From Charina bottae (lineage: Eukaryota; Chordata; Lepidosauria; Squamata; Charinaidae): a stretch of DNA of 64,000 nt. The stretch's first letter is position 1. The number at the start of each line of letters is the position of its first letter. Of this stretch, positions 31,958 through 43,241 are shown in pieces. The notes beneath the pieces were generated by a model. That model made no database searches and was not told where the DNA came from. It saw only the letters and a program-made list of their open reading frames with translations. A program made the translations under genes and the position numbers. The DNA lies in the NCBI GenBank assembly GCA_023362775.1, contig JALMGJ010000002.1, positions 58,181,914-58,245,913 on the forward strand. The letters are read 5' to 3'.

Positions 31958-34189
31958 TTCTGTCTGAAGAAGAAAAAACTTTGAAAAATACAGGAAGTTC
32001 TCACTGTAAGTTTGTTATCACTCATAGCCTTCTATTATGTCAAGGCTCAGGTATATTAGATTTAAAATTAGAAGTACAACATCCTTTTTAGGGATGATGA
32101 GAATTATACTTGCTTTAAACTGTAAGATGGAGGCTATGTATCTTTTTCACGATGCATTGAGACTTATTGCACTCTCTCATGGAAATCTTGTTAGTAGACC
32201 TATGCAGAATATGACTGAAATTGGGTTTTCTTATAAGCAATAAGGTGACGTCAATGTATATTCTGATACCAATGTTTACTATCAATTGCAGGTTGTACAT
32301 CACTACCAAGCTGTAGGATGTTGATATGACAAGGCAAACTACTTCCAAAAGTTATTGAGTGTAATTTCATAAAATATCACACTCAAGGATTTCAGTTCAT
32401 AAAAACATTTGGGGAGGAAGAGTTGTCAATTGAATTCTATAATTATTGGGATATGCCATTCAATTTGCATTTTAATGGATTTGCACTGAAATTTGCAGGG
32501 ATGAGCTTAAGTTGAATACATATAAATCAGGATGACAATTTTGAATATTAAAAAAAATAGAGCTATGTCACCTACAGTTTGAAAGCTGTGATATTTTCCT
32601 GTAAACATCTAGATTTCTTTTTGAAAAATCCCATCTCCAAAATAAAAAGGAAACAGTATACTTTCAGTATTATCATTATCATTATTATTAAAATTCATAT
32701 CTTTGAATTAGGTAGTAAGTGCTTCTCCATGGTTCCTTTTAGGATTTTATTTCGGGATAAGCATGTTGAATTCAGACAGTTGAGAACTTGACAAATTTTA
32801 ATGGGTGTAGACCAGGTTGACATTACATTTTTCAAAGTAAGTCCTCAAAGCAGATCAGAATAGGCTTGGCATCATTGTGTATGTGCATAGAGAGCCCTAC
32901 AGGTAATTCATTCGGTTGCACCTGGTTGCTAGGCAAGGCGGTTGCATTGTTTCTAAGTATCTCTATACGGCCAAGTACATTTTTTGTCAAACCCCACATA
33001 GCTGGCAAGCCCACATCTTTAATTGTAGTCAAGGATAAAAACATAATCTTGAAAACTGTAAGAGTAAATTCCCTAGCAGACATTTAGCAAGCCAATTCAG
33101 GTAGTCTCTTTGAAACATTTCTTTCCCATGGCCCCCACATCTCACACCAACTGAACTCTTCCTTCCCCACTTGCATTCCTACTGCATTTCATAATTTTTA
33201 AGACTCCAATTTCAACTAGGCTATTTTGGCTGCATCACCTTGAGCTCCTGGAGGAATGTCAGGCTAGAAATCAAATCAATAAATCATATCAATAAATTGA
33301 GGGTCCAAAAGGCTGACTTCACTCTTCCTGTTGAACCATAATTTTGATTATTTGGGGCTGAACTGATAATGTGAATCCATGTATTATGGCTTATCATTAT
33401 ATATCACCTGGACCTTTATAACTTATTTGCCATAAAACATAGCTAGTATTTGTGGTATCTAATCTGTTGCTGAAATTATTCTAATACTGCTATTCTAGCT
33501 CTGAATTTTGTCTTCTTCAGTTAAGAAAAGTATAGCTGACATACAGTAGCTAAATATTTGTTACTGCTATTGTGAAATGGTCATTAAGATTACTGACGTT
33601 ACCCCATAGAAGCCTTAGTGTGAAATTATGAGTCTATTCCTTTACTTTGTAACAAAGTCAGATGATATAGATATAGATATGGGTATAGATACTGTATGGG
33701 TATAGATTATATAGATATAGATAATATAACTATGCATTTCACTCTGATTCTTTGTCTATAAGAGAGTTGTAAACCATCAAGCATTTAATCCTGCTTTGTA
33801 TTTAATAGTACCAAAAAAGGTGAAAGGGTGAAAAAAATAGTTGACAAATTATATCATAAGTAACAAGTAAGACCTGATTAATAAGGAACTAATTTGTTTG
33901 AGTGTTAATATTATAATTGCTGCTAAGATTAGAGGTAGAGTTCAATTTCTATTTTTTCCTCTCTGTATTAATTATTATAGTTATTACAGAAAAACAAAGA
34001 ACTGTTACTGGTAAATAGATATATAAATAATTGTTGCCACTTATTTTTGAATATGGAAAATTTAAGTATTTATACACTGATATGAGAAAATGGGGGGGGG
34101 TTGTTTGAGCAAGGTAGTATGAGGAATTCTTTGGGTGTCATTGCCCTGTTGTAATATGACCAAAACATTAGTGCTGGTTTCTTGGTTTT
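31958..34189. other. Unclassified AT-rich DNA
   Basis: About 2.2 kb. An 84-codon minus-strand frame at 32832-33083 has no recognised domain. Near 33238-33300, ACCTTGAGCTCCTGGAGGAA plus AATAAAT repeats look like an old L2/SINE tail. A GATATA-rich patch lies at about 33663-33725. Confidence 0.5.
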
Positions 34190-36163
34190 CTGTACACATG
34201 TAATGCGTCGCTGGCAGAAGATGAAGAACGAATCTGACTGGACATGGGTAAGAGCTGCTATTAAAGCCTACCTCATGGCTATTTGTGCGGCGAAGAGGCA
34301 ATACTTCTCCACACGAATTGCATCCGCAGATAATCACCCGGCAGCTCTCTTTAAGGTGACCCATCTCCTTCTGGGTAAGGAAGAGTCAGGGGTGTATCTG
34401 CAGGGGCACGCTGAGGAATTTGCAGATTTTCTGACAAATAAAATCACTCAGATTCATTCCCAATTGGATGCCAGCATGGATAACGGTCCAGTGAAGATGC
34501 TTGGGGTAGGTCCTTGACCAGTTATCTGGGAACACTTTGACCATGTTGCTCCTAGGGACTGTGAGCTCGGCCACGTGTGTTGGATCCATGTCCCTCCTGG
34601 CTAGTAAAAGCCTCCCGGGAGGTGATGTGTGGGTGGGTACTGGCGGTGACTAATGCAGCTCTGGAGGAGGGGGTTGTGCTCCAGCCTTTTAAAGAGACTG
34701 TGGTTTGCCTCCTCCTTAAGAAGCCATCACTGGACTCCACCCTGATGGACAGTTTTTGTCTGGTCTCCAACCTCCCCTTTTTGGGGAAGGTTGTTGGAAA
34801 GGTGATCGTGCTACAGCTCCAGAGGATCCTGGATGAAATGAATTATCTGGACCCCTTTCAGTCAGGATTCAGGCCTGGATATGGGATGGAAACGGCATTG
34901 GTCATGCTTTTTGATGATCTCTGGCAGGAATGGGATGGGGAGGTATGCAACCATCCTGGTTCTACTTGACCTCTCAGTGGCTTTCGATACTTTTGACCAT
35001 GGTATCCTTCTGGAGTGGCTTTGGGAGTTGGGGGTGGGGGGCACTGTGCTGTCCTGGTTTACCTCCTTCCTCCGGGGCCGTTTCCAGTCAGTGTTGATTG
35101 GGGGCAAGAGGTCCCACCCTCGGCCACTGCTTTGTGGGGTGCCGCAGGGGTCAGTGCTCTCTCTACTCCTGTTTAACATCTACATGAAGCCGCTGGGTGA
35201 GATCATCCATCACCATGGGGTGAAATATCATCAGTATGCTGATGATACTCAGTTATACATATCTGCCCATGGTGAGTTAAGCAATGCCGTGACCACCCTT
35301 TCCTGGTGCCTGGAGGCTGTTGAGCTCTAGATGGGGAGCAACAGGTTGAAATTGAACTCTGGGAAGATGGAATGGCTGTGTGGGTTCGGGCCTCTTTGGT
35401 TTCCAGAGAATTGCCATCTTTGGTCTTGGATAGGGTTGCACTGCCCCAGACAGACCCTGTGCGTAACCTGGGGGTTCTCCTGGACTCACGACTCCTGCTC
35501 GAAGAGCAGGTGGCAGTAGTGTCCAGGAAAGCCTTTGCACAACTGCGTGTTGTGTGCCAGCTATGCCCATTCCTGGACCAACAGGCCCTTCTCACAGTCA
35601 CCCACGCCCTAGTCACCTCCTGTTTGGACTATTGTAATGTGCTTTACATGGGGCTGCCCTTGAAAAGTATCTGGAAGATTCAATTGGTTCAAAATGCAGT
35701 GGCCCACATAGTTTTGCGCAAGCCTAGACTTGCCCATGTGTCACCTCTTTTGCAGGAGCTGCATTGGTTGCCAGTTTGCTTCCAGGTCCAATTCAAGGTG
35801 CTGTTTATCACCTTTAAAGCCCTACATGGTTTGGGGCCAGGTTATTTGCAGGACTACCTTTCCCCAGTCACATCCACCTGGCCCACCAGAGCAGGGAGGC
35901 AGGGCATGTTGCGGGTCCCTTCAGTGAGGGAGGTACATCTAGTGGGACCAAGGAAAAGGGCCATCTCCGTAGTGGCTCCCTCCCTTTGGAACATCATCCC
36001 CCCAGATATAAGATTGGCCCCCTCATTGCTCCTGTTCCGGAAGGCCCTGAAGACGTGGTTTTGTCTATGGGCCTGGGGACCCCAAGCTGCTTCAGAGCCA
36101 ATCAAGTGGTTTGCTTCTGGGGGAGGGGTGTTTATAGTGTTTTTATGGTTTTTAATTCTGTAA
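34190..36163 (+). pseudogene. L2-like reverse transcriptase remnant
   Basis: Encoded in several plus frames: a pre-RT segment (RQYFSTRIASADNHPAALFK), DPFQSGFRPGYGMETALV, motif A with SVAFDTFDHGILLEWL, motif B GVPQGSVLSLLLFNIY, and catalytic YADDTQLYIS at about 35235-35264. The C-terminal half, 35372-36163, is a 263-codon open frame with RNLGVLLDSRLLLEEQVAVV, LDYCNVLYMGLPLKS and LHWLPVCFQVQFKVLFITFK. Frameshifts lie at about 34515, 34950 and 35330. Confidence 0.88.
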
Positions 36164-36235
36164 GCCATCCGGAGTCACCATGTGTGAGTTGGGCAGCCTT
36201 ATAAATCTGTTTAATAAATAAATAAATAAAATACA
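34190..36235 (+). mobile_element. L2-like LINE, 5'-truncated
   Basis: The longest L2-like copy in the window. It starts inside the ORF before the reverse transcriptase and ends with ATAAATCTGTTTAATAAATA-type repeats. The coding part is described separately. The YADDTQLYIS form of the catalytic motif and the AAAT-repeat tail point to the L2 branch rather than CR1. Confidence 0.85.
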
Positions 36236-36581
36236 AATTTTCTGCTTGTACAAGGATATTTTTCACTCTACAAACCTGGCCTCAATTCTCGACACCCAGA
36301 GGGTGAAGGTGGAGAGAGGAAGGCTCTAATCAGCTAACAGTGTCCATTCTGCTGTCAGAGAAATAAAATGTCACAACCCCATGTTTCAAAAGAGAACAAG
36401 AGGAGAAATGAAATGTATACACTGGGATTACTTATTTGATCTGGGAAATTGTTTGGCAGTAGGTATTAAACAAAACTTTCTCTCACATTTGATTACTATG
36501 AGTGATGCCTGCTTCACATCCCCCGGACTATTTTAAACTTGGGCAAAGAAGAAGGTGTGAGAACTTCCATTTGTTGTCCCT
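36236..36581. other. Unclassified DNA
   Basis: No feature recognised. Confidence 0.5.
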
Positions 36582-37605
36582 GTTTATTTATTTATCATAC
36601 TTATATCCCACCCATCTCCCTCTCAAGGAGGGACCCTGGGCGGTTCACAATAAAATAGTTTAAAATCAATAAAAAAACATAAATAATACTAATAATCATT
36701 AAAATACATAGTTACAATCAGATCCAGACAATGGTAGGTATTATCCCATTAGCTGGTAGGGCTGATCGAGAGAGAACTAAGAAACCAGCCAACCCCAAGA
36801 CTGTTTATTCCCCTCCCCACCCCAAGCATGGTGACAAAACCAGGTCTTTAGGTTTTTTCTAAAGTCCAGGAGAGAGGGGGCTAACCTTATTTCAGGGGAG
36901 AGAATGTTCCAGAGGGCAGGGGCTACTGCAGAAAAGGCATGCCTCCTGGACCCCATCAGATGGAATTCTCTTACAGACGGGGCTCGTAGTATGCCCTCTC
37001 TGCATGACTGGGTGGGACGGGTTGATGTGGCGGGGATGAGACAGTCCCTTAGGTAACCTGGTCCCATGCCATGTAGGGCTTTAAGGTAATAACCAACACC
37101 TTGAATTGAATCCAGAAGCAAACTGGCACCCAATGTAGCTCGCGGAGCAGAGGTGTTATATGTGCTGATCTTGAAGCACCTAAAATTGCCCGCGCAGCCG
37201 CATTCTGGACCAGTTGAAGCTTCCGGACGCTCTTCAAGGGTAGTCCCATATAGAGCGCATTACAATAGTCTATCTGGGAGATGACCAGGGCATGAGTGAC
37301 CGTTCGGAGGGCCTCTCACTCTGGGAAAGGGCGTAACTGGCGCACAACATGAAGCTGCACAAAGGCCCTTCTGGCCACGATTGCCACCTGCTCATCAAGC
37401 AGGAGTCGTGAGTCCAAGAGGACCCCCAAGTTAATCACTGGTTCTGTCCGGGGTAGTACAACCCCATCCAGAACTGAAGATGGTAAATTCCTGGACACCG
37501 AGGGGCCATTAATCCACAGCCACCCCGTCTTGTTAGGGTTCAGCTGAAGCCTGTTGTTCCCCATCCAGCCCCCCACAGCCCCCAGGCTGTTGTGTTGACG
37601 TGCTC
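36582..37605 (-). mobile_element. L2-like LINE 3' half
   Basis: A minus-strand copy of about 1 kb covering the L2 C-terminal coding region in separate frames (37576-37316 with NNRLQLNPNKTGWLW and NLGVLLDSRLLLDEQVAIVA; 37249-37049; 37133-36777 with LKALHGMGPGYLRD) plus the 3' tail at 36582-36650. Frameshifts break the ORF at about 37300 and 37100. Confidence 0.9.
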
Positions 37606-37611
37606 GCTTGC

Positions 37612-37658
<47 letters not shown>

Positions 37659-37694
37659 TCATACTTATATCACCGCCCATCTCCCCCCACATTT
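37612..37694 (-). mobile_element. L2 tail with (TTTA)n expansion
   Basis: About 49 bp of pure TTTA units (37612-37660) followed by the first 30 bp of an L2 3' end (TATCACCGCCCATCTCCCC). It is an extremely truncated copy directly beside the longer L2. Confidence 0.8.
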
Positions 37695-37699
37695 CCTGA

Positions 37700-38261
37700 A
37701 AAGGCATGAATGGTAGGAGAGAATAGGGCTTGAAACTAAAACTGGCCATGAATTCCAAATACCTGAAGGAAATTGTTATTGTGCTCAAGAGGTTTCGTGC
37801 TCAGAATTATTACTACCATATATAAACTGTAAGAAATAAAAAGTGAGTGGGAAATGTCAAGCATAAAATCAGCTCCACAGAACTTGAGCATTAACTTGAG
37901 ATAATTCTCTGTCTTCACAGTGTCTTTCCCAATAATTACTTATGCCAAAAGAACGTGCTGCTGCTGCTGCTCCTGGATTCCCCCATTTTTATTTAGGACT
38001 CTAATCATTACATGACTTAGTAGTTATGATTAAAGATGATCTTACTGTTTGTTTACAAATGATTTTCCAGTAGAAGAAATAGCTGTTTATGTATTAGCCT
38101 GTAAAAGGCAACTTACTTTACATGAACAATTTAACCACTTTTTATGTCAACTGTACCAGGTGCTTTAACAGAGAATAGATATTAATAGAGAATACAGAGG
38201 AAATAGATAAGATTACTATTCCCTTATTCCAGACTTCAAGTTAAAGAAGGTTATTGTATGT
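37700..38261. other. Unclassified AT-rich DNA
   Basis: No feature recognised. Confidence 0.5.
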
Positions 38262-38267
38262 CTTGCT

Positions 38268-38397
38268 ATCACCTTGTGAGGTCAGCTGGGCTGAGGGAGA
38301 GTGACTGGCCCAAAGTCACTCTGTGAGCTTTCACAGATGAAGATGGACTCAGACCTGGATCCTCTTAGCTTCAGTCCAAGACTTTAATCACTATGCC
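38268..38397 (-). mobile_element. Old MIR/CORE-like SINE fragment
   Basis: The plus strand shows TTGTGAGGTCAGCTGGGCTG, GAGTGACTGGCCCAAAGTCA and a degraded head, in the same order as the younger SINE copies but diverged. Confidence 0.65.
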
Positions 38398-38439
38398 CAT
38401 ATTTTAGCATGTAGCTACTGATATTATGTATATATGCTT

Positions 38440-39990
38440 TGAGGTTATCTGGGCTCAGGAAGATCTGCACCGAAGTGTAGATCACAATTGCTGCAGACAT
38501 TTTGCTATGCATTCCAGCAAAGCTTCATCAGTGCAAGGGTCCAGAAGTGAGAGTTGCCCTGTTGTATTTACTGTAGAATCTATATGGATTTGAATTATGT
38601 GGGATTGGATGGTGATTAGTTGCATCTTGGGAAGTGCCCATTGATTAGTGGTTGGATGTGCTGTTAGTTCTGTTCTGATTGATCCAACTTTACAGTCTGT
38701 TTTGAATCGTTTGGATCTTGCACCTGATTGGGTGGTAAATCATATCTGCTATTGTTCTGTTGATGGGTTCATTATTTGAGTGCCCAGCTTTCAGGAATTC
38801 TGTGGCTCTTCTGCTGTTTGCTTGGTTGATTATTTCTATTATTTATTTATTTATTTGTCATATTTATTTACCGCCCATCTCATGTACGACTCTGAGTGGT
38901 TTACAGACAATAAAATAGCATCACTAAAATAATACAGAATAAATATGAGTATAGATCTATATAAATATAACAATACAGAATATAAAATATAAAATTTGAA
39001 ATTCAAGATGGTGATAAAGATCTTCTCGTTGGCCTCATTAAGGAGCCAACCACCCCCATGAATGGCTACCCCCCCTCCCACCCCAAGCAAGGGGGCAAAA
39101 CCAGGTCTTCAAACCCTTCCAGAAGGCCGGGAGAGTGGGGGCCTGCCTTACCTCCGGGGTTAGCTTATTCCAAAGGGCGGGTGCCATGGCAGAGAAGGCA
39201 CTCCTCCTGGACCCTGCCAATCGGCAATCCCTCATGGACAGGGTCCGTAACATGCCCTCTCTGCCTGACTGGGTGGGACGGGTCAATATAACAGGGGTGA
39301 GGTGGTCCCTCAGGTAACCTGGACCCATGCCATGTAGGGCTTTAAAGGTGATAACCAACACCTTGAATTGGACCTGGAAGCAAACTGGCACCAATGCAGC
39401 TCGTGGAGCAACGGTGTTATATGAGCTCTCATTGGGGCTCCCAAAACTGCTCACATGACCACATTCTGAAACAGCTGTAGCTTCCAGATACTCTTCAGGG
39501 GTAGCCCCATGTAAAGCATGTTGCAGTAGTCTATACGGGAGATGACTAGGGCATGAGTGACTGACTGGAGGGACTCCCAGTCCAGGAAAGGGCATAGCTG
39601 GCGCACAACACAGAGCTGTGCAAAGGCTCCCCTGGCCACGGCTGCCACCTGCTCTTCAAGCAGGAGTCATGAGTCCAGGAGAATATATATCTATATTATC
39701 CCAGTCAAATGTGTGGGTTCATTTTGAGGGCATGGGTGGCTGTTAAGTAGTTCTGCTTTGGGTTCTTTGTTGCAGTTATGTAATCTTTTATTGTTTGCTG
39801 TAATTGGCATTCTGTTTGCCCTTTGTAGTGTTGGTTGCAATCTTAGCAGTTGATTCTACAGTATATATGATTCCAGTTCTTTCTTGGTGGGGTAAGCAAT
39901 CTTTTGGTTTACATTACATTTTGCTTTTGATAGAAGTTATATTCAGGCCTGAGTTCATGAGGCCTCTAAGTGTGAAGAAGGATGGAGATT
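38440..39990 (-). mobile_element. Penelope-like element remnant split by L2
   Basis: Minus-strand PLE 3' region. At 39695-39715 the minus strand encodes HTFDWDN, part of the PLE GIY-YIG endonuclease region; the matching plus-strand PLE at 40978 has NHTFNWE at the same place. Sequence up to 38836 continues this, and the coding line resumes across the L2 insertion (38840-39684). The 38440-38830 part is rich in short CAACA/ATCAA repeats on its minus strand, as in the PLE at 41230-41540. Confidence 0.7.
38840..39684 (-). mobile_element. L2-like LINE 3' half inserted in PLE
   Basis: A minus-strand copy of about 845 bp with the L2 tail (ATTTATTTATTTATTTGTCA) and coding frames 39595-39038 (LKALHGMGPGYLRDHL on the C-terminal side is readable as FKALHGMGPGYLRDHLTPV) and 39648-39451. 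It is 5'-truncated at the LLLDSR segment. Its flanks TCTATTAT and TCTATATTAT are compatible with a short duplication. Confidence 0.9.
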
Positions 39991-40977
39991 GATACCACTA
40001 ACCTTGTCTCCCAACATCCCATGTGGGTCTGCCCATGCTGCTCAGATCTCCACCTTGCTGTACGGAGAAACATAGTCTGATGTGAAGACCATCTAGTATA
40101 ATGCAGGGATATGAGTATGCTACTTTAATAACACAGGATGTGGGCCTTTGCAGAAATACAGAAAACAAAATAGAAAATTATAATCCCACCCACCCACCCC
40201 TTGCCCATTGAGATTTCATGTGTTCAATGGTCACCAATTATTGAGGGTCTGTTGTGAGGAGAAAATAATAAAATATTTGTAGCAGTAGAAATAACATGGA
40301 ATCATCTGAAATATCTCTTCATTTGTTGATTGGAAGAGGAATACTCTACAGAGCAAACCTGTCTTATTTAAAATCTTTGAGTAAAACTTTATCCTTATGC
40401 CACATTTACTTTACATAACATTCTCAACTTCATATGACAAGTATTTCTTATGAATGCATCCCATATGATGACAGCTGGTGCTTATCACACCTGCTAGTTC
40501 AAAGATGATTTTCCCTGACCTGAGTAGCACAAGCTGTCACAACTTAAGGATATGTGCATAGGAGTTTTAAAATATACTAGAAGAAATGTGGTGAGAAATT
40601 CTCATTTAATGTAAAATGAATACTACTCCAAGCTTTAAAGTGAGGGAGCACAAGATTTGCCAGATTAACAAAAATGCTCATACAGCTTGGACAGTAGAAA
40701 GATGATCTGAGTATACCCTTGAAAGATGGCCATGTGTATTTCTTTTCTTTTCAATGCTGAAGACCACATTTCAGCAGACAAGGCTATGATAGAAAAGTAG
40801 CTGGTCAATGAGATAATGAAGATAGCACCAGGAAATAATAACTAAACATACTCCAAAGAAGCCTCCAAGACACCAAGAAACATAATTTAATATGTTGGAT
40901 TCAGTGACATAAGTCACATCTCTGAAAATCAGTGGAATGATGAGCAGAGCATTCTGGAAGATGACTTAATGGGGTAG
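39991..40977. other. Unclassified DNA
   Basis: Contiguous with PLE remnants on both sides and possibly degraded PLE sequence, but no motif is recognised. Confidence 0.4.
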
Positions 40978-41211
40978 ATGCATACAATTTATAGGTTCTA
41001 CAACATACAGTGTAAGGACTGTAGCAGCCACTATGTAGGACAGACAGGCAGAAGACTAGCAGAGTGCATCCATGAACACCAACTAGTAGTCAGAAGACAC
41101 AATGAAAACTCCTTAATCTCACAACACATGGACAGACTCAACCATACTTTCAACTGGGAAACTGTGAGCATCTTAAACCAAGCCAAATCCAAAAATGCTA
41201 GGAATTCCTGA
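40978..41211 (+). pseudogene. GIY-YIG endonuclease fragment of a PLE
   Basis: A 77-codon open frame. IYRFYNIQCKDCSSHYVGQT near residues 4-23 carries the GIY-like start and the YVG half of the GIY-YIG fold plus a CxxC pair. GRRLAECIHEH and SLISQHMDRLNHTFNWE follow, as in Penelope-type elements. A stop at 41212 cuts the domain, and the reverse transcriptase that should precede it is absent. In an intact PLE this domain nicks the target DNA. Confidence 0.85.
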
Positions 41212-41640
41212 AAGCTTGGCACTCAAGACAAAGCAGCCATCAACAGACACATAGAGGTAAACAACATTTACATACCATTCATAAGAGACAATAGAAAAGC
41301 CAGAAGACCAGAACACCTCCTCACCAACAATCAACACCCAGATATGCAAAGATTAACACCAGGATTAGCACCAGAGGAACAATCAAACAGCACAATATAC
41401 CTTAATCAAGGAACTCAGTCAATCAACCAAACAGCAAACAACAGCCCAATCAAGGAACTCCCAAGGAGAGTACAACACCCCCACCAACACAAGCAGGACA
41501 AGCCAGGGTATATAAACAGAGAGCAAGTCTTACTCCCTTTTCGCACTGAAGATGTTGCCTAGCCTGGCAATGAAACGTCTGCAAGAAAACAACAAGGCTC
41601 AGAGAGCACCAAGGACTGCACAATTTATAGGTTGTCCACA
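40978..41640 (+). mobile_element. Penelope-like element 3' region
   Basis: Contains the GIY-YIG endonuclease remnant (40978-41211), a degenerate linker rich in CAA/AACA, and a terminal block with GAAGATGTTGCCTAGCCTGG and ATGAAACGTCTGCAAGAAAA, the characteristic PLE end. It is a different subfamily from the one with the ACGAAACGTTAGG end. Confidence 0.82.
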
Positions 41641-42916
41641 CTTGACTTAAGCCATATCTTACCATTTAAGCTGCTCCTGTTCTGGGTTCATGGTGGTTTG
41701 ACTCTAAACCCATTTAAGAAAATTGTTTCCAGACTGAGACATTTTGGCAACAGCCTGCATAGTCTTCTGTCCAGCCTGCTGGCTCTCATGTGCTTTGTGC
41801 TTTTAGTGCGAAGGGCCTATAACCAAGTCTAGCTGTTCATACTTGCAAAAATTATATGACTGTGAATACTGGTAACTAAAAAGTGTGTCTGTTTACTCCA
41901 GATCGATTGTACTGTTAATTTAAAAAGTAGAAAAAAAGAAAAAATAAGTTGGTAAATCTCCCTAGTGAGTGTTAACCTGCCCTGTGCCTTTATTTTACAG
42001 TTCAAGTACAGAAACTGCCTTAGGGGGAAGAAGTTTGAGAAGAAAAAGAGTAGCTGAATACAATTGGCATTCATAAGGAAACTCACATTAGCTGCCTGCA
42101 AATCGAGTATTCAGAGACTGAGAGAGAGAGAGAGAGAAGAATAGATAAATCAGAGGTTGAAAATTGTTAGTAAAAACAGGTTGGTGGCAAAAGAAAGAGT
42201 TGCTTAAAGGTTAAAAGATGACCAAATCATCATCATCATCATCACCATCACCATCATCATCCCCTCCACTCCACTCATCCCCTTCTTCCACCCCCTTTGC
42301 CCCCTTTTTGAATTCATTATTTTTCCTTTCTTTTTCTTAAAGTGCACTGATTTACATTCTCTTTTTCCTTATATAATATACAGACTTAGGGCCAAGCTAC
42401 AAATTATACCAGATAAATAAATTTCAATCCAACTACATATATAATATTTCCAGAATGTTTTGAAACTAGGAAAAACTGGTTTTCTCCAAGGCAAGGGTAT
42501 TTTGGCACAAGGGTAGAAAGAAGAAAGAAATGTAAGAAAAATTAAAATACCGTTTTTAACATATTTTATAGTCACTATTATTTTAGAACCATATAATGCA
42601 CTGTGCATAACTTAGTCTGCTAGGGATATAAGTGAACAGCAAATTCCATTAATAACATTCAAATATTTTATATAATTTACGAACGTATACTAATTTAATA
42701 TGCTGAATTCCCAACTCTCACAGCAAATCAGTAAAGAAGTGTATGTCATTTTCTTTCAGTCCCTTTGTGCTGCCCTATCTTTGTGAATTTCAAGCAAATT
42801 CAATAGACCAGGAAGTAGAATCTCTAACCCTAAATGCTGCTTCAGTACCTTTAGGCTGGCTCTGCACTCTTGATCAAGCAGGCTGATCAGTTCCTTATTT
42901 CTAGTGGACTAGAACG
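41641..42916. other. Unclassified DNA with short simple repeats
   Basis: A (GA)n run at about 42119-42137 and an ATC/ACC trinucleotide run at about 42228-42261. No gene recognised. Confidence 0.5.
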
Positions 42917-42924
42917 GTATAGAC

Positions 42925-43233
42925 CAGGCTTTCTCAACCAGGGTTCTGTGGCACCCAAGGGTTCTGCGAGAGGTCATTAGGGGTTCCCTGTGAGATCACG
43001 ATTTATTTAAAAAGGTATTTCAAATTCAGGCAACTTCACATTAAAGAGGTAAGTTTCATTCTTCATTTTTAGTTTAGGAACACTGTTAATGCATATATAC
43101 AGGCCTACCCATGAAACAAATATAATTATCCTGTAACTTCTGGCCTATTTTTGAGCCTGAATGTGCAGGGGTTCCCTGAGGCCTGGAAAATATTCCAAGG
43201 GTTCCTCCAGGCTCAGAAGATTGAGAAAGGCTG
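42925..43233 (+). mobile_element. hAT MITE, family 2, copy B
   Basis: A 309-bp element with ends CAGGCTTTCTCAACCAGG and inverted CAGCCTTTCTCAATC. A perfect 8-bp duplication, GTATAGAC, lies at 42917-42924 and 43234-43241. It is longer than copy A (12771-13013) and in the opposite orientation. Confidence 0.93.
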
Positions 43234-43241
43234 GTATAGAC

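Noticed and set aside
32832..33083. 84-codon minus-strand frame as a host gene
   Set aside because: No recognised domain, no conserved neighbour, and a length expected by chance in a window this size; left as unclassified.
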